Positions 7,543-14,740 of a DNA stretch of 16,633 nucleotides are shown piece after piece (position 1 is the first letter of the stretch; each line of letters opens with the position of its first letter). Origin of the DNA: a bacterium. GTDB lineage: Bacteria > Krumholzibacteriota > Krumholzibacteria > LZORAL124-64-63. The notes beneath the pieces are model-generated. The model did no database searches. It saw only the letters and a list, made by a program, of their open reading frames with translations, and was not told the DNA's origin. The DNA lies in contig VGXH01000003.1 in the NCBI GenBank assembly GCA_016873405.1, forward strand, positions 1 to 16,633, written 5' to 3'. The translations under genes and the position numbers were made by a program.

Positions 7543-8493
7543 ATGGACCCCGGGAATCGATTCCTGAACCTGCTGCCGCCCCAACTGCGGGAATCCGTGC
7601 GCCGCGGCCTGCCCCTGTCCAGGCTCACGACGCTGCAGGTGGGGGGAGCGGCGGATCTGGTCTGCCCGGTCCAGAACCCGGAACAGGCGCTCCGGTTCCA
7701 GTGCGCTGCGATCGAAGCCGGGCTGCCCTGGTGGGTGCTCGGCGGCGGCAGCAACGTGCTGGCCGACGACCGCGGCTTCGGCGGCGCGCTGCTGACGATG
7801 GAAGCCGCCGGGTGGCGACCGTTCGGCGACGCGATCGAGGTGCAGGCGGGCGCTTCGTTCGACGGCCTGGTCGCCGCGACCCTGGCCGACGGCCTCTGCG
7901 GCCTGGAATTCGCCTCCGGAATCCCCGGGACGATCGGCGGCGCTCTGGCCGGCAACGCCGGCTGCTACGGCCGCGAGATCAGCGACCTGGTCGACGAGAT
8001 CACGGTGCTGACCGCGGACGGCCGGCTCGAGCGGCGCGCGCCCGGCGAGTGCGGATTCCGCTACCGCGGCTCGGCCCTGCGGGATGCGGGCGAGATCGTC
8101 CTGGGGGCCGTCCTGCGCCTGCGACGCGGCGACCTCGCGGCGGCCGTCGCCGCGCGCGAGGCCCATCTGGCCGACCGCCGCGCCAAGCACCCGGTGACCG
8201 AGCCGAGCGCGGGCAGTTGGTTCCGCAACCTCGACCCGGCCGAGCCCGGCGGATCCCGCCGGCCGGCCGGCGCGCTGCTGGAGCAGGCCGGGGCCAAGGC
8301 GATGCGCGAGGGCGGGGCCGCGGTCTTCCCGCGCCACGCCAACATCATCATCAACCTGGGCGGCGCGCGCAGCGACGACGTGCGCCGCCTGGCCGCGCGC
8401 ATGAGCGCGGCCGTGCGCGACCGGTTCGGCGTTCTCCTGCGCGAAGAGGTCCGCTATCTCGATCCGGACGCCCCGCCCGGACGCCTCATTTGA
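7543..8493 (+). CDS. murB: UDP-N-acetylenolpyruvoylglucosamine reductase MurB
   Basis: This cytoplasmic FAD enzyme uses NADPH to reduce UDP-GlcNAc-enolpyruvate to UDP-N-acetylmuramate, the second committed step of peptidoglycan precursor synthesis. It has 316 residues. FAD-binding signatures are TTLQVGGAADLV (29-40), LGGGSNVL (66-73) and GLEFASGIPGTIGGALAGNA (120-139). The active-site serine is Ser225 in SAGSWFRN, and the terminal catalytic glutamate is Glu302 in REEVRYL. The C-terminal pattern AGALLEQAGAKAMREGG then HANIIIN is typical. The ATG at 7543 has AAAGG six bases before it; the frame is open farther upstream but has no family sequence there. No mur cluster surrounds it, so it stands alone, divergent from the tonB operon and converging with the FG-GAP gene. 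Confidence 0.97.
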   Translation: MDPGNRFLNLLPPQLRESVRRGLPLSRLTTLQVGGAADLVCPVQNPEQALRFQCAAIEAGLPWWVLGGGSNVLADDRGFGGALLTMEAAGWRPFGDAIEVQAGASFDGLVAATLADGLCGLEFASGIPGTIGGALAGNAGCYGREISDLVDEITVLTADGRLERRAPGECGFRYRGSALRDAGEIVLGAVLRLRRGDLAAAVAAREAHLADRRAKHPVTEPSAGSWFRNLDPAEPGGSRRPAGALLEQAGAKAMREGGAAVFPRHANIIINLGGARSDDVRRLAARMSAAVRDRFGVLLREEVRYLDPDAPPGRLI

Positions 8494-11296
8494 CCAGCAC
8501 GACGCGTGCGGCCGCGGCGCCCGCCGGGCCGGCGACGCGCAGCAGATAGCTGCCGGCCGGAGCGGTCCGCCCGCCCAAGCGCCCGTCCCAGTCGACCTCG
8601 TGGTCCCCCGCCGGCAGGGCGCCTTCCCGCAGCACGGCCAGGCGCCGGCCGGCCAGGTCGTGGACCGAGACGAGGACAGGGCCGGCCTCCGGCAGCCGGA
8701 AGACGGCGCGGAAGCGCGGATTGCCGGGGTTGGGCCAGGGCGCGGTCGTCCACAGGGGCAGCCGGGCCGTCCCGGGGGGCGGCCCGGACACCGTCGCGTC
8801 GCACGGCGCCGGCACGGCGATCGTCTGCGACTCGCTCACGCCGTCCGCCGACTCCACCACCAACCGCAACCCGTCCAGCGGTCCCCAGGCCGCCCGCGAC
8901 GCGCCATCCAATTCGAGATCCCAGGCGTCGATCCCGGCTTCGAGCCGTCCGGCCCGCGCGCCCGTCGCGTCGGCGAGCGTCCGCCACCGGTCCGCGCCGC
9001 GCGCCTCGAGCCGCCAGGGGGCGCCCGGCGGCGGCTTGAGGCGCACGAGCAGACGACCGCCGGTGCAGTCCGCCCGCAGCGCCCGCGGCGCCAGGGCCAC
9101 GCCCGACGGGTCGAGATTCAGGTGCGAGACCCCCAGCTGCAGTCCCCCGTCGAGAGCCAGCAGATCGGTGCTGCCGTCGACGTTGATGTCGGCCACGGCG
9201 AACTCCAGCACGTCCGGGGTCGTGGCCACCGAGATGGCCAGGTCCTGGTTCCAGGGCAGGATGCCCAGGTAGATGTCGAACCGCTCGGCCTGCCGCAACC
9301 CGACGACGATGTCGCCGCGGACGTCGCCGTCGAAATCGGCGATCTGCAGGCCGACCGGTTCGGCGACCAGGGCACGGGACCCGGTACGACGGACCAGCGT
9401 GCCCCCGTCGCGGTTCTCGTAGGAAATGAGCGTGCGGTCCGTGCGGCAGCCGACGACCACGTCCGGATCGAGGTCGCCGTCCAGATCACCGACCGCCAGC
9501 AGCGAGGCGCCGTTGCCGGCCTGCTGCCACTGCCCGGGCGCGAACGCGCGCCCGCCCGTGTTCAGCCGCCACCACAGGCGATTGCCGCCGTCGACGGCCA
9601 CGATCTCCAGGTCGCCGTCGCCGTCGAGGTCGGGCAGCTTCACCTGCAGAGCGGGAAACGAGTAGTCCACGATCACGGGCGCGGCGAACGCGCCGCCGCC
9701 CAGGCCGAACAGCAACCGGACACCGGCTCCGCTCGCCGTCACCACGGCCAGATCGACCAACCCGTCGCCGTCGATGTCGCCGGCCTGCAGCGCGGTCGGG
9801 AAGACGCCGAGCAGGGTGCGCGAGAGCTCCGCGTACGATCCGTCCGACTGGCGATCGAGCACCGCCACGGCGGCGGCGGTGAGATCGAGAACGGCGATCT
9901 CCGCTTCCTGATCGGCGTCCAGGGCCAACGGCAGGAAGCGCCCGTTCGTGAAGCCCGGCGCCAGCGCGATGGGCATCGTCGCCAGCGACCCGTCGCTGCG
10001 ACCGGCGAACAGGGCGAGTCCGGTGCCCAGCGCCGAGGCGACCATGACGTCCGGGTGCCCGTCCCCGTCGAAATCCGCCTGGGCCAGCCCGCCGGGCAGT
10101 CCGTCCAGCGCGAACGTGGGCAGACCCCAGAACCCGGGGCCGGGCCACGCCAGCATCAGCGACATCAGGTTGGCACCCTCGCCGACGCAGGCCAGATCCG
10201 GCCTGCCGTCGCCGTCGGCTTCGACCACCGCGGCCACCAGGGGGCGGCAGCCTGGATAGTAGGCTTCATGCCGGCGCCAGGTGCCCGCGGCGCGGCTGGC
10301 GAACTCGGCGGCGCCGCGCTCGGCGTTGACGGCCAGCAATGCCGGCGTGCCGTCGTCCAGCCGCCACGTCGTCAGGCCGAGCGCCGGCAGGGCCAGCGTC
10401 AGCGAGCCGATCGGCAGGAAATCGTCTCCATCGGCGCGCAGGAACACCAGGCCGCCGCCTCCGCGGTCGGACACGACCAGTTCGTGGCGACCGTCTTCGT
10501 CCTCGTCATAGGCCGCCAGCGCGCCCGCGGCCAGACCCGGGACGGCCGCGAATCTCGCCCCGACTGCATCCCCGCCCGGCGCCGACAGCACGCAGAGGTC
10601 CCCCGACAGGCGGCCGCGCTGCGCCGCCACCGCCTCGGGCCTGCCGTCCCCATCGAGATCCGCGGTGGCGACCGCAAATGGCTCGTCGCCGGCGGCGACA
10701 CCGGCCAGCGCGCGCCAGCCGCCGCGGTCGGCCAGCACTTCGATGCGGTCGACGCCCGGCAGGGTCACCGCGAGCCAGGGATCGCCCCCCGGAACATCGC
10801 CGAACCAGGCCAGCGTCCCGGGGTCCTCCTCGAGGGGGACCGTGGCCGCGAGCGTCAGGTAGGGGAAGGCCTCTTCGATCCGCACGAACAGGACCTGGTC
10901 CGGGTCGGCGGCGGCCACGACGACGCCCGGCCGGGCCGCGGGCCGGCCCGCCCAGGGCCGCACATCGACCAGGCGACCGGACAGGGCGAGCTGGTTCAGC
11001 AACTCGAAGGTGCCCGTCACCGTTCGGTACCGCACGAGGGCCAGGCTGCCGCTCTGCATCCCCACGACCAGATCGTCGGTCGCGCGTCCGGGCAGGCGGA
11101 CGCCGGTCACCGACAGCCCCGGGGCGGCCAGCGACAACGAGCGGGGGCCGGGGAACTCGATCGCGGCCGGGGCGGCACCGCCCGCCACGGCCACCCAGGC
11201 GGACAGCAGCGTGGCCAGCCAGCGACCGGATCGCCGCGCCGGGCGCCGGGCGGACGGACGGGAACCGGCTGTCAACGGGATGCTCATGGACGGCAA
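8486..11296 (-). CDS. Secreted FG-GAP/VCBS-repeat protein with FlgD-like C-terminal sorting domain
   Basis: This is a 936-residue exported protein. The N-terminus (SIPLTAGSRPSARRPARRSG, then WLATLLSAWVAVAGGAAPA) is a signal peptide with a long basic region. The body is a string of FG-GAP/VCBS blades with about nine calcium-loop motifs of the DxDxDG type, including DLDGDGRPE, DEDEDGRHE, DFDGDGHPD, DIDGDGLVD and DLDGDGDLE. These suggest one or more integrin-alpha-like propellers. The last 90 or so residues read WPNPGNPRFR, VLVSVHDLAGRRLAVL, PAGDHEVDWDGR and PAGSYLLRV. This is the FlgD-Ig-like tail seen at the end of type-IX-style secreted proteins in FCB phyla. The start is a TTG at 11296 with AGGA six bases before it; an ATG at 11287 is the alternative. 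A longer frame to 11374 would contain the promoter. Function is unknown; surface adhesion or binding is plausible. Confidence 0.88.
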   Translation of the reverse strand: MPSMSIPLTAGSRPSARRPARRSGRWLATLLSAWVAVAGGAAPAAIEFPGPRSLSLAAPGLSVTGVRLPGRATDDLVVGMQSGSLALVRYRTVTGTFELLNQLALSGRLVDVRPWAGRPAARPGVVVAAADPDQVLFVRIEEAFPYLTLAATVPLEEDPGTLAWFGDVPGGDPWLAVTLPGVDRIEVLADRGGWRALAGVAAGDEPFAVATADLDGDGRPEAVAAQRGRLSGDLCVLSAPGGDAVGARFAAVPGLAAGALAAYDEDEDGRHELVVSDRGGGGLVFLRADGDDFLPIGSLTLALPALGLTTWRLDDGTPALLAVNAERGAAEFASRAAGTWRRHEAYYPGCRPLVAAVVEADGDGRPDLACVGEGANLMSLMLAWPGPGFWGLPTFALDGLPGGLAQADFDGDGHPDVMVASALGTGLALFAGRSDGSLATMPIALAPGFTNGRFLPLALDADQEAEIAVLDLTAAAVAVLDRQSDGSYAELSRTLLGVFPTALQAGDIDGDGLVDLAVVTASGAGVRLLFGLGGGAFAAPVIVDYSFPALQVKLPDLDGDGDLEIVAVDGGNRLWWRLNTGGRAFAPGQWQQAGNGASLLAVGDLDGDLDPDVVVGCRTDRTLISYENRDGGTLVRRTGSRALVAEPVGLQIADFDGDVRGDIVVGLRQAERFDIYLGILPWNQDLAISVATTPDVLEFAVADINVDGSTDLLALDGGLQLGVSHLNLDPSGVALAPRALRADCTGGRLLVRLKPPPGAPWRLEARGADRWRTLADATGARAGRLEAGIDAWDLELDGASRAAWGPLDGLRLVVESADGVSESQTIAVPAPCDATVSGPPPGTARLPLWTTAPWPNPGNPRFRAVFRLPEAGPVLVSVHDLAGRRLAVLREGALPAGDHEVDWDGRLGGRTAPAGSYLLRVAGPAGAAAARVVLVK

Positions 11297-11302
11297 CTCG
11301 CT

Positions 11303-11306
11303 TCCT
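11303..11306 (-). promoter_or_regulatory. Ribosome-binding site deciding a TTG start for the FG-GAP gene
   Basis: AGGA on the minus strand lies six bases before TTG (11296-11294) and 15 bases before the next ATG (11287). The spacing favours the TTG. Confidence 0.5.
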
Positions 11307-11321
11307 GGGGGAGCCGCCTGC

Positions 11322-11350
11322 AGTATAAGGACAACCCCCGTGACGGACAA
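11322..11350 (-). promoter_or_regulatory. Sigma-70-type promoter of the FG-GAP gene
   Basis: The minus strand reads TTGTCC (11350-11345), exactly 17 bp, then TATACT (11327-11322). The -10 matches five of six consensus bases. Transcription would start near 11315, about 20 bases before the TTG start, which excludes the longer open frame beginning at 11374. Confidence 0.65.
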
Positions 11351-11367
11351 CGGCGCCCCGTTAGGGG

Positions 11368-11396
11368 TTGACACCTCGCGCCCCGCACCTGAAATT
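11368..11396 (+). promoter_or_regulatory. Candidate promoter of the outer-membrane barrel gene
   Basis: A perfect TTGACA (11368-11373) is followed after 17 bp by GAAATT (11391-11396), a weak -10 in the only A/T-rich patch nearby. It is divergent from the FG-GAP promoter, with the two -35 boxes 17 bp apart. The leader would be about 57 bases. Confidence 0.5.
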
Positions 11397-11459
11397 TAGC
11401 CGACGTCCCGATTGCCAGCCCCGCCGGTACCCCGGGCAACGACCCGCACAGGAGCCTGC

Positions 11460-12458
11460 ATGTCGGTCAAGAGCATTCTGGCAGCGCTTTGTGTCCTGGT
11501 GGCCGGCGCTTGTGCCGCCGCCGAGACCATGGCCCAGGCGCCGGCTGCCGGTCCGCAGAGCGCACCCGCCGCGCGCCCTTCCCGGACCTTCAAGCTGCAG
11601 CACGAGTCGGCGACCGCGGCGGCGGATCTCGAGGTGGAAGAGGAAACCGAGAAGTGGGTGCCGGGCCTGCGCGCCGGCTCGCTCGAACTGAGCATGTCCC
11701 TCGGATTCATGAACCTCTCGGGCACGCTGCTCGAGCATGATCAGGTGGTGTACCGCTACACGACGGACTCCACCTACTGGGGCGACGTCAACATGAAGGC
11801 GCAGACGGCCTTCAACCCCGTGCTGCGCATGGGTTACACGCTGAAGCCGTGGCTCGCTCTGGAGGGCTATGCCGGCTTGTCGTTCTCCGAGTACACCACG
11901 ACGGTGACCAATCGCCACGTGCGGAAGAACGCGGAGAACGCCGTCGCCGAGCGGTTCGAACCGTGGGCCGATATCAACCTGGATCCGGAACAGCAACGGG
12001 AATTGGAAGAGGCCGACCAGCGCGCCTGGGAGGAGCGGTCCCTGATCACGCTGCAGGCGGGCTTCGGCGTGCAGGTGTACCCGCTGAATTTCCACGGCGA
12101 CGGCGGCGGTCGCTGGCATCCGTACCTGACGGGTCAGTTCGGGGCCGTCTCGTACGACATGAACTCGAACTTCACCTCCGGGACGGCGGGCAGCAACGAC
12201 TTGGCCTTCGGAGGCGGCCTGCGCCTGCTGGCGGAGCGCAACGTGAGCCTCCGTGTCGAAGCGGCTTATCACGCGAACTCCATCGAGTTCACGCCGACCG
12301 AGTTCTTCCTCGTGACCAACGCGGGCGTCACGCGTGTCCCGCTGATGGAGTATCCGCGGATCGCGGGCGGCGGCTTCGACGAGCGACCCGTCGCGCAGTT
12401 CGTCTCCCACGATATCAACTACCTCGTGTGGTCGATCGGCTTCCAGGGCACGTTCTGA
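11460..12458 (+). CDS. Outer-membrane beta-barrel protein (OmpA-like barrel)
   Basis: The protein has 332 residues. A signal peptide (MSVKSILAALCVLVAGACAA) is cut probably near residue 25. An Ala/Pro-rich and then acidic stretch precedes the barrel, which starts near WVPGLRAGSLELSMSLGFMN. Amphipathic strands end in aromatic residues, as in PVLRMGYTLKPWLALEGYAG, ITLQAGFGVQVYPLNF, HPYLTGQFGAVSYD and LRLLAERNVSLRVEAAYH. The last strand, LVWSIGFQGTF, ends in Phe, the beta-signal that BAM recognises. Between strands sits a charged helical insert (about residues 150-190, including LDPEQQRELEEADQRAWEE), probably a surface or periplasmic loop. AGGAG lies five bases before the ATG at 11460. It is a single-gene unit with its own promoter and a strong downstream hairpin. 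No OmpA peptidoglycan-binding domain is present. Function is not known. Confidence 0.82.
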   Translation: MSVKSILAALCVLVAGACAAAETMAQAPAAGPQSAPAARPSRTFKLQHESATAAADLEVEEETEKWVPGLRAGSLELSMSLGFMNLSGTLLEHDQVVYRYTTDSTYWGDVNMKAQTAFNPVLRMGYTLKPWLALEGYAGLSFSEYTTTVTNRHVRKNAENAVAERFEPWADINLDPEQQRELEEADQRAWEERSLITLQAGFGVQVYPLNFHGDGGGRWHPYLTGQFGAVSYDMNSNFTSGTAGSNDLAFGGGLRLLAERNVSLRVEAAYHANSIEFTPTEFFLVTNAGVTRVPLMEYPRIAGGGFDERPVAQFVSHDINYLVWSIGFQGTF

Positions 12459-12491
12459 TCGGAGCCGGACCACCGACCACGCGGTGGAGCC

Positions 12492-12522
12492 AACGGCGGG
12501 CGCCCCGGGGGCGCCCGCCGTT
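12492..12522. terminator. Strong hairpin between convergent genes, probable bidirectional terminator
   Basis: Perfect 13-bp arms, 12492-12504 and 12510-12522, surround a five-base loop. It lies 33 bp after the barrel gene stop and 23 bp beyond the comM stop. There is no long U-tract on either strand, which is common in such GC-rich genomes. Confidence 0.65.
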
Positions 12523-12545
12523 CGTGTCACCGGCGGCGGCGGCGT

Positions 12546-14090
12546 TCAGGCGATCGCGTCCACGACCGCTTCCCGGCGGAACTCGAGCGCTTCCTGCAGG
12601 TGCTCCCGCTCCACGCGCGGGCAGCCGTCGAGCGCGGCCACCGTGGCGGCGACCTCACGGCAACGGACGACCGCGCGCAGCCCCGAGAGGCCGAAAGAGG
12701 CGCGCGCCCGGTCCAGGAATCGCCCGCTGCCGGGCGCCACGGGCGGGCCGCCCGCTTGCGCCCAGGTCTCCAGTTTCGCGCGCGCGCTTTCCAATTCGTG
12801 CCACTGCGGGCACGCCCGCCAGCCGCCGCCGCCGGCCGGCGCCGCGCCGCCCGGGTCGAAAGCCCCCTTCCATTCCGCCATCACCGCGAAGAGGTCGATC
12901 CTGTCCAGCAGCGGGCCCGGCATGCGCGCCAGGTAGCGGGTCCGCTCCCGCGGCTCGCAGCGGCAACTCCGCCGCGCGCTGCCGAAGTGGCCGCAGCGGC
13001 AGGGATTGCTGGCGGCCACGAGTTGGAACCGCGCCGGGAAGCGACGCTGCCCCGGACCGCGCGACACGGTGACATAGCCGTCCTGCAGCGGCTGGCGCAG
13101 CACGTCCAGGACCGCGGGCTGGAACTCGGCCAGTTCGTCCAGGAACAGCAGCCCGCCGTGGGCCAGCGTGGCTTCGCCGGGTCGCAGGCCGCTGCCGCCG
13201 CCGACGAGGCCGGCCGCGGTCACCGTGTGGTGGGGAGCGCGAAACGGCCGCCGGGTCGCCAGAGACGTCGCGTCCAGCAGCCCCGCCGCGCTCTGGATGC
13301 GCGTCACCGCCAACGCCTCACCCCCCGCCAATGGCGGTTGCAGGTCCGCCAGCAGGCGACCCAGGCGCGTCTTGCCCGCGCCGGGCGGCCCCATCAACAG
13401 GAGGTTGTGGCGTCCGGTGGCCGCCACGACGGCGGCCTTGCGGGCCAGTTCCTGGCCGGTCAGGCGGGCGACCTCCAGACAGGCCGTCAGAGCGGCCGCC
13501 AGCGCGGCCTCCCGGTCGCCGCTCGGGAGCGATGCCGCCCGGACCGGTGTCGGCTCGCTGCCGAGCCGGCACCAGTCCAGGGCCTCGCGCAGGTCGCGCA
13601 CCGCCACCACGCGCAGGCCGGGCGTGAGCATCGCTTCGGCCGCCTGCGCGGCCGGCACGACGGCGCAGGGCTTCCCGCGGCCGCCCGCGCGCCCGACGTC
13701 CAGCAGCAGCGGCAGCAGGCCGCGCACGGGCCGGATCTCGCCGAAGAGCGACAGCTCGCCCAGCACGACCGCGCGCAGGCGCGCCGCGGTCGCGGTGTCG
13801 ACGGTCCAGCCCTCGGCCGCGGCGGCGATGCCCACGGCGATGGCCAGGTCGAACGAGGCGCCGCTCTTGCGGACGCCGGCGGGCGCCAGGTTCACCGTGA
13901 TGCGCCCGGGCGGCACCTTCGCGCCGCTGTGGCGCAGCGCGGACAGGACCCGCTCACGGCTCTCGCGCACCTCGGTTGCGGGCAGGCCGACCAGATGGTA
14001 GCCGGGCAACCCGCGGCTGATGACGACCTCGACGCTGACCGGCTGCCCCACGATGCCGGCCAGCGCGCCCGTCCTGATCCTGACCGGCAT
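12546..14090 (-). CDS. comM: ComM/YifB-family Mg-chelatase-like AAA+ ATPase
   Basis: The protein has 514 residues, the usual size. ComM is a hexameric AAA+ helicase that promotes branch migration during natural transformation in proteobacteria; the family is broad, and many members lack a tested role. The N-terminal ChlI-like domain (about 1-170) shows GLPGYHLVGLP, ESRERVLSAL and ITVNLAPAGVRKSGASFDLA. The AAA+ domain has Walker A GPPGAGKT (234-241), RPFRAPHHT (281-289), Walker B LLFLDELAEF (314-323) and the arginine in LLDRIDL (R397). A zinc-finger-like cluster NPCRCG (362-367) with CRC (376-378) is also typical. The C-terminal Mg-chelatase region ends the protein. The ATG at 14090 has a GGGGAGGGG element just before it. 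No other competence genes are in the window. Confidence 0.95.
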   Translation of the reverse strand: MPVRIRTGALAGIVGQPVSVEVVISRGLPGYHLVGLPATEVRESRERVLSALRHSGAKVPPGRITVNLAPAGVRKSGASFDLAIAVGIAAAAEGWTVDTATAARLRAVVLGELSLFGEIRPVRGLLPLLLDVGRAGGRGKPCAVVPAAQAAEAMLTPGLRVVAVRDLREALDWCRLGSEPTPVRAASLPSGDREAALAAALTACLEVARLTGQELARKAAVVAATGRHNLLLMGPPGAGKTRLGRLLADLQPPLAGGEALAVTRIQSAAGLLDATSLATRRPFRAPHHTVTAAGLVGGGSGLRPGEATLAHGGLLFLDELAEFQPAVLDVLRQPLQDGYVTVSRGPGQRRFPARFQLVAASNPCRCGHFGSARRSCRCEPRERTRYLARMPGPLLDRIDLFAVMAEWKGAFDPGGAAPAGGGGWRACPQWHELESARAKLETWAQAGGPPVAPGSGRFLDRARASFGLSGLRAVVRCREVAATVAALDGCPRVEREHLQEALEFRREAVVDAIA

Positions 14091-14381
14091 GGCCCCTCCC
14101 CTGGCTGGGCCCGTCCGGCAAGAGCCGTTCCCCGGAGTCGTGCCAGCCCGGGCTGGGCGCCCCGCGGGGTGCGCGCGGGGATCACCGGCGGCGGCGCGCG
14201 CAGCGCGCGGCGCGAACCCGCGCTCCGCTGCGCCGGCGCGTGGGCCCGCGCGGCGCGATCGGCGTCAACCGGGGGAGCCGCCGGCTCGCTCGGTGTCGCC
14301 GCGAACGCCGAACGGGAACCCTGGCGGGTTCCCGTTCGCGGCAGGGCCGACCGCAGCCGGACCCTCAGGCCAGAGCGCAGG
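14091..14381. other. Intergenic region between the histone gene and comM, palindrome-rich
   Basis: These 291 bp separate two minus-strand genes. I see no coding sequence with family support. The region holds the histone terminator hairpin (14310-14337), a perfect 14-bp palindrome at 14143-14156 (CCAGCCCGGGCTGG) and a 10-bp one at 14160-14169 (CCCCGCGGGG). It also has long alternating GC runs near 14190-14260. No convincing promoter for comM is visible. Confidence 0.5.
14310..14337 (-). terminator. Hairpin downstream of the histone gene, probable terminator
   Basis: Perfect 12-bp arms, 14310-14321 and 14326-14337, flank a four-base loop, 45 bp after the histone stop. An outer copy of one arm's end (14298-14306 against 14337-14342) allows a competing pairing. 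No U-tract follows. Confidence 0.55.
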
Positions 14382-14552
14382 CTACAGGTCGCAGGGACGG
14401 ACGGTCTTGCGGCCGTTCTCGAGCGCGCGCTTCTCCGCGGCGACGATCAGTTCGCGCACCTTCGCGTCGAGGGCATCGTAGAACTCGCCCGACACGTTGC
14501 ACTCCTTCACCGCTTCCTTCGTCTTGGTCTTGCTGATGATCATCTCAGCCAT
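14382..14552 (-). CDS. Bacterial histone (single histone-fold protein, 56 residues)
   Basis: This short gene encodes 56 residues beginning MAEMIISKTKTKEAVKECNV. The pattern is that of a histone fold. Helix 1 is about residues 8-17, loop 1 about 18-21 and helix 2, long and amphipathic, about 22-46 (EFYDALDAKVRELIVAAEKR). Loop 2 is GRKTV (47-51), with a very short helix 3 ending at Leu56. Loop 2 plus helix 3 matches archaeal histone HMfB, including the Arg-x-Thr and the Arg-Asp pair seven residues apart (Arg48, Asp55; Arg52, Asp59 in HMfB). Helix 3 is truncated, as in Bdellovibrio Bd0055 and other bacterial histones. The likely role is dimerising and binding DNA in the nucleoid. GGAGG lies seven bases before the ATG, and the gene has its own candidate promoter and terminator. 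It contains Cys18 and Cys54. The alternative would be an unrelated small helical protein; I consider that unlikely. Confidence 0.88.
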   Translation of the reverse strand: MAEMIISKTKTKEAVKECNVSGEFYDALDAKVRELIVAAEKRALENGRKTVRPCDL

Positions 14553-14557
14553 GAGGG

Positions 14558-14566
14558 TTCCTCCCC
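14558..14566 (-). promoter_or_regulatory. Near-ideal ribosome-binding site of the histone gene
   Basis: The minus strand carries GGGGAGGAA; its GGAGG core ends seven bases before the ATG at 14552. It is one of the strongest ribosome-binding sites in the window and suggests high translation. Confidence 0.8.
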
Positions 14567-14598
14567 GTGTACGATGGCCCGTGGGTCGCGCCGCCGCG

Positions 14599-14629
14599 CC
14601 GCGCGGCTTGCGAAGCGTACGCCGCGCGG
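14599..14629 (-). repeat. Inverted repeat in the presumed histone leader
   Basis: Arms CCGCGCGGC (14599-14607) and GCCGCGCGG (14621-14629) are perfectly complementary over 9 bp, with a 13-base loop. If transcription starts near 14705, this folds in the leader, about 47 bases before the start codon and clear of the ribosome-binding site. Confidence 0.5.
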
Positions 14630-14711
14630 GCGTTCGTCCGCGGGCGGGCCGTGGCGGCGGGCAGCTCGGGATTCAGGCGCCGGCGACGTGGTGCGGCCGG
14701 CCGACCCGGTC

Positions 14712-14740
14712 ACAATCGCCTCGACACCCCGGCGTGTCAA
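14712..14740 (-). promoter_or_regulatory. Candidate promoter of the histone gene
   Basis: The minus strand has a perfect TTGACA (14740-14735), 17 bp, then GATTGT (14717-14712). Transcription would start near 14705, leaving a leader of about 150 bases. The -35 box lies inside the spacer of the divergent dipeptidase promoter. Confidence 0.45.

Noticed and set aside
6282..7955. Minus-strand open frame of 557 codons across tonB and murB
   Set aside because: It is in another frame of tonB and antisense to murB, with Arg/Gly/Ala-rich translation and no motif.
8600..11371. Plus-strand open frame of 923 codons opposite the FG-GAP gene
   Set aside because: It mirrors the repeated Asp/Gly codons of the FG-GAP repeats; the translation is Gln/Arg/Gly-rich without domains, while the minus strand has repeats, a signal peptide and a promoter.
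11361..12530. Minus-strand open frame of 389 codons opposite the beta-barrel gene
   Set aside because: The plus strand has AGGAG, a signal peptide, barrel strands and a C-terminal Phe; the antisense frame has none of these.
14136..14148. TGGCACG on the minus strand upstream of comM, like a sigma-54 -24 element
   Set aside because: No GC/TTGC -12 element occurs at the required spacing, and no enhancer-binding activator is nearby.
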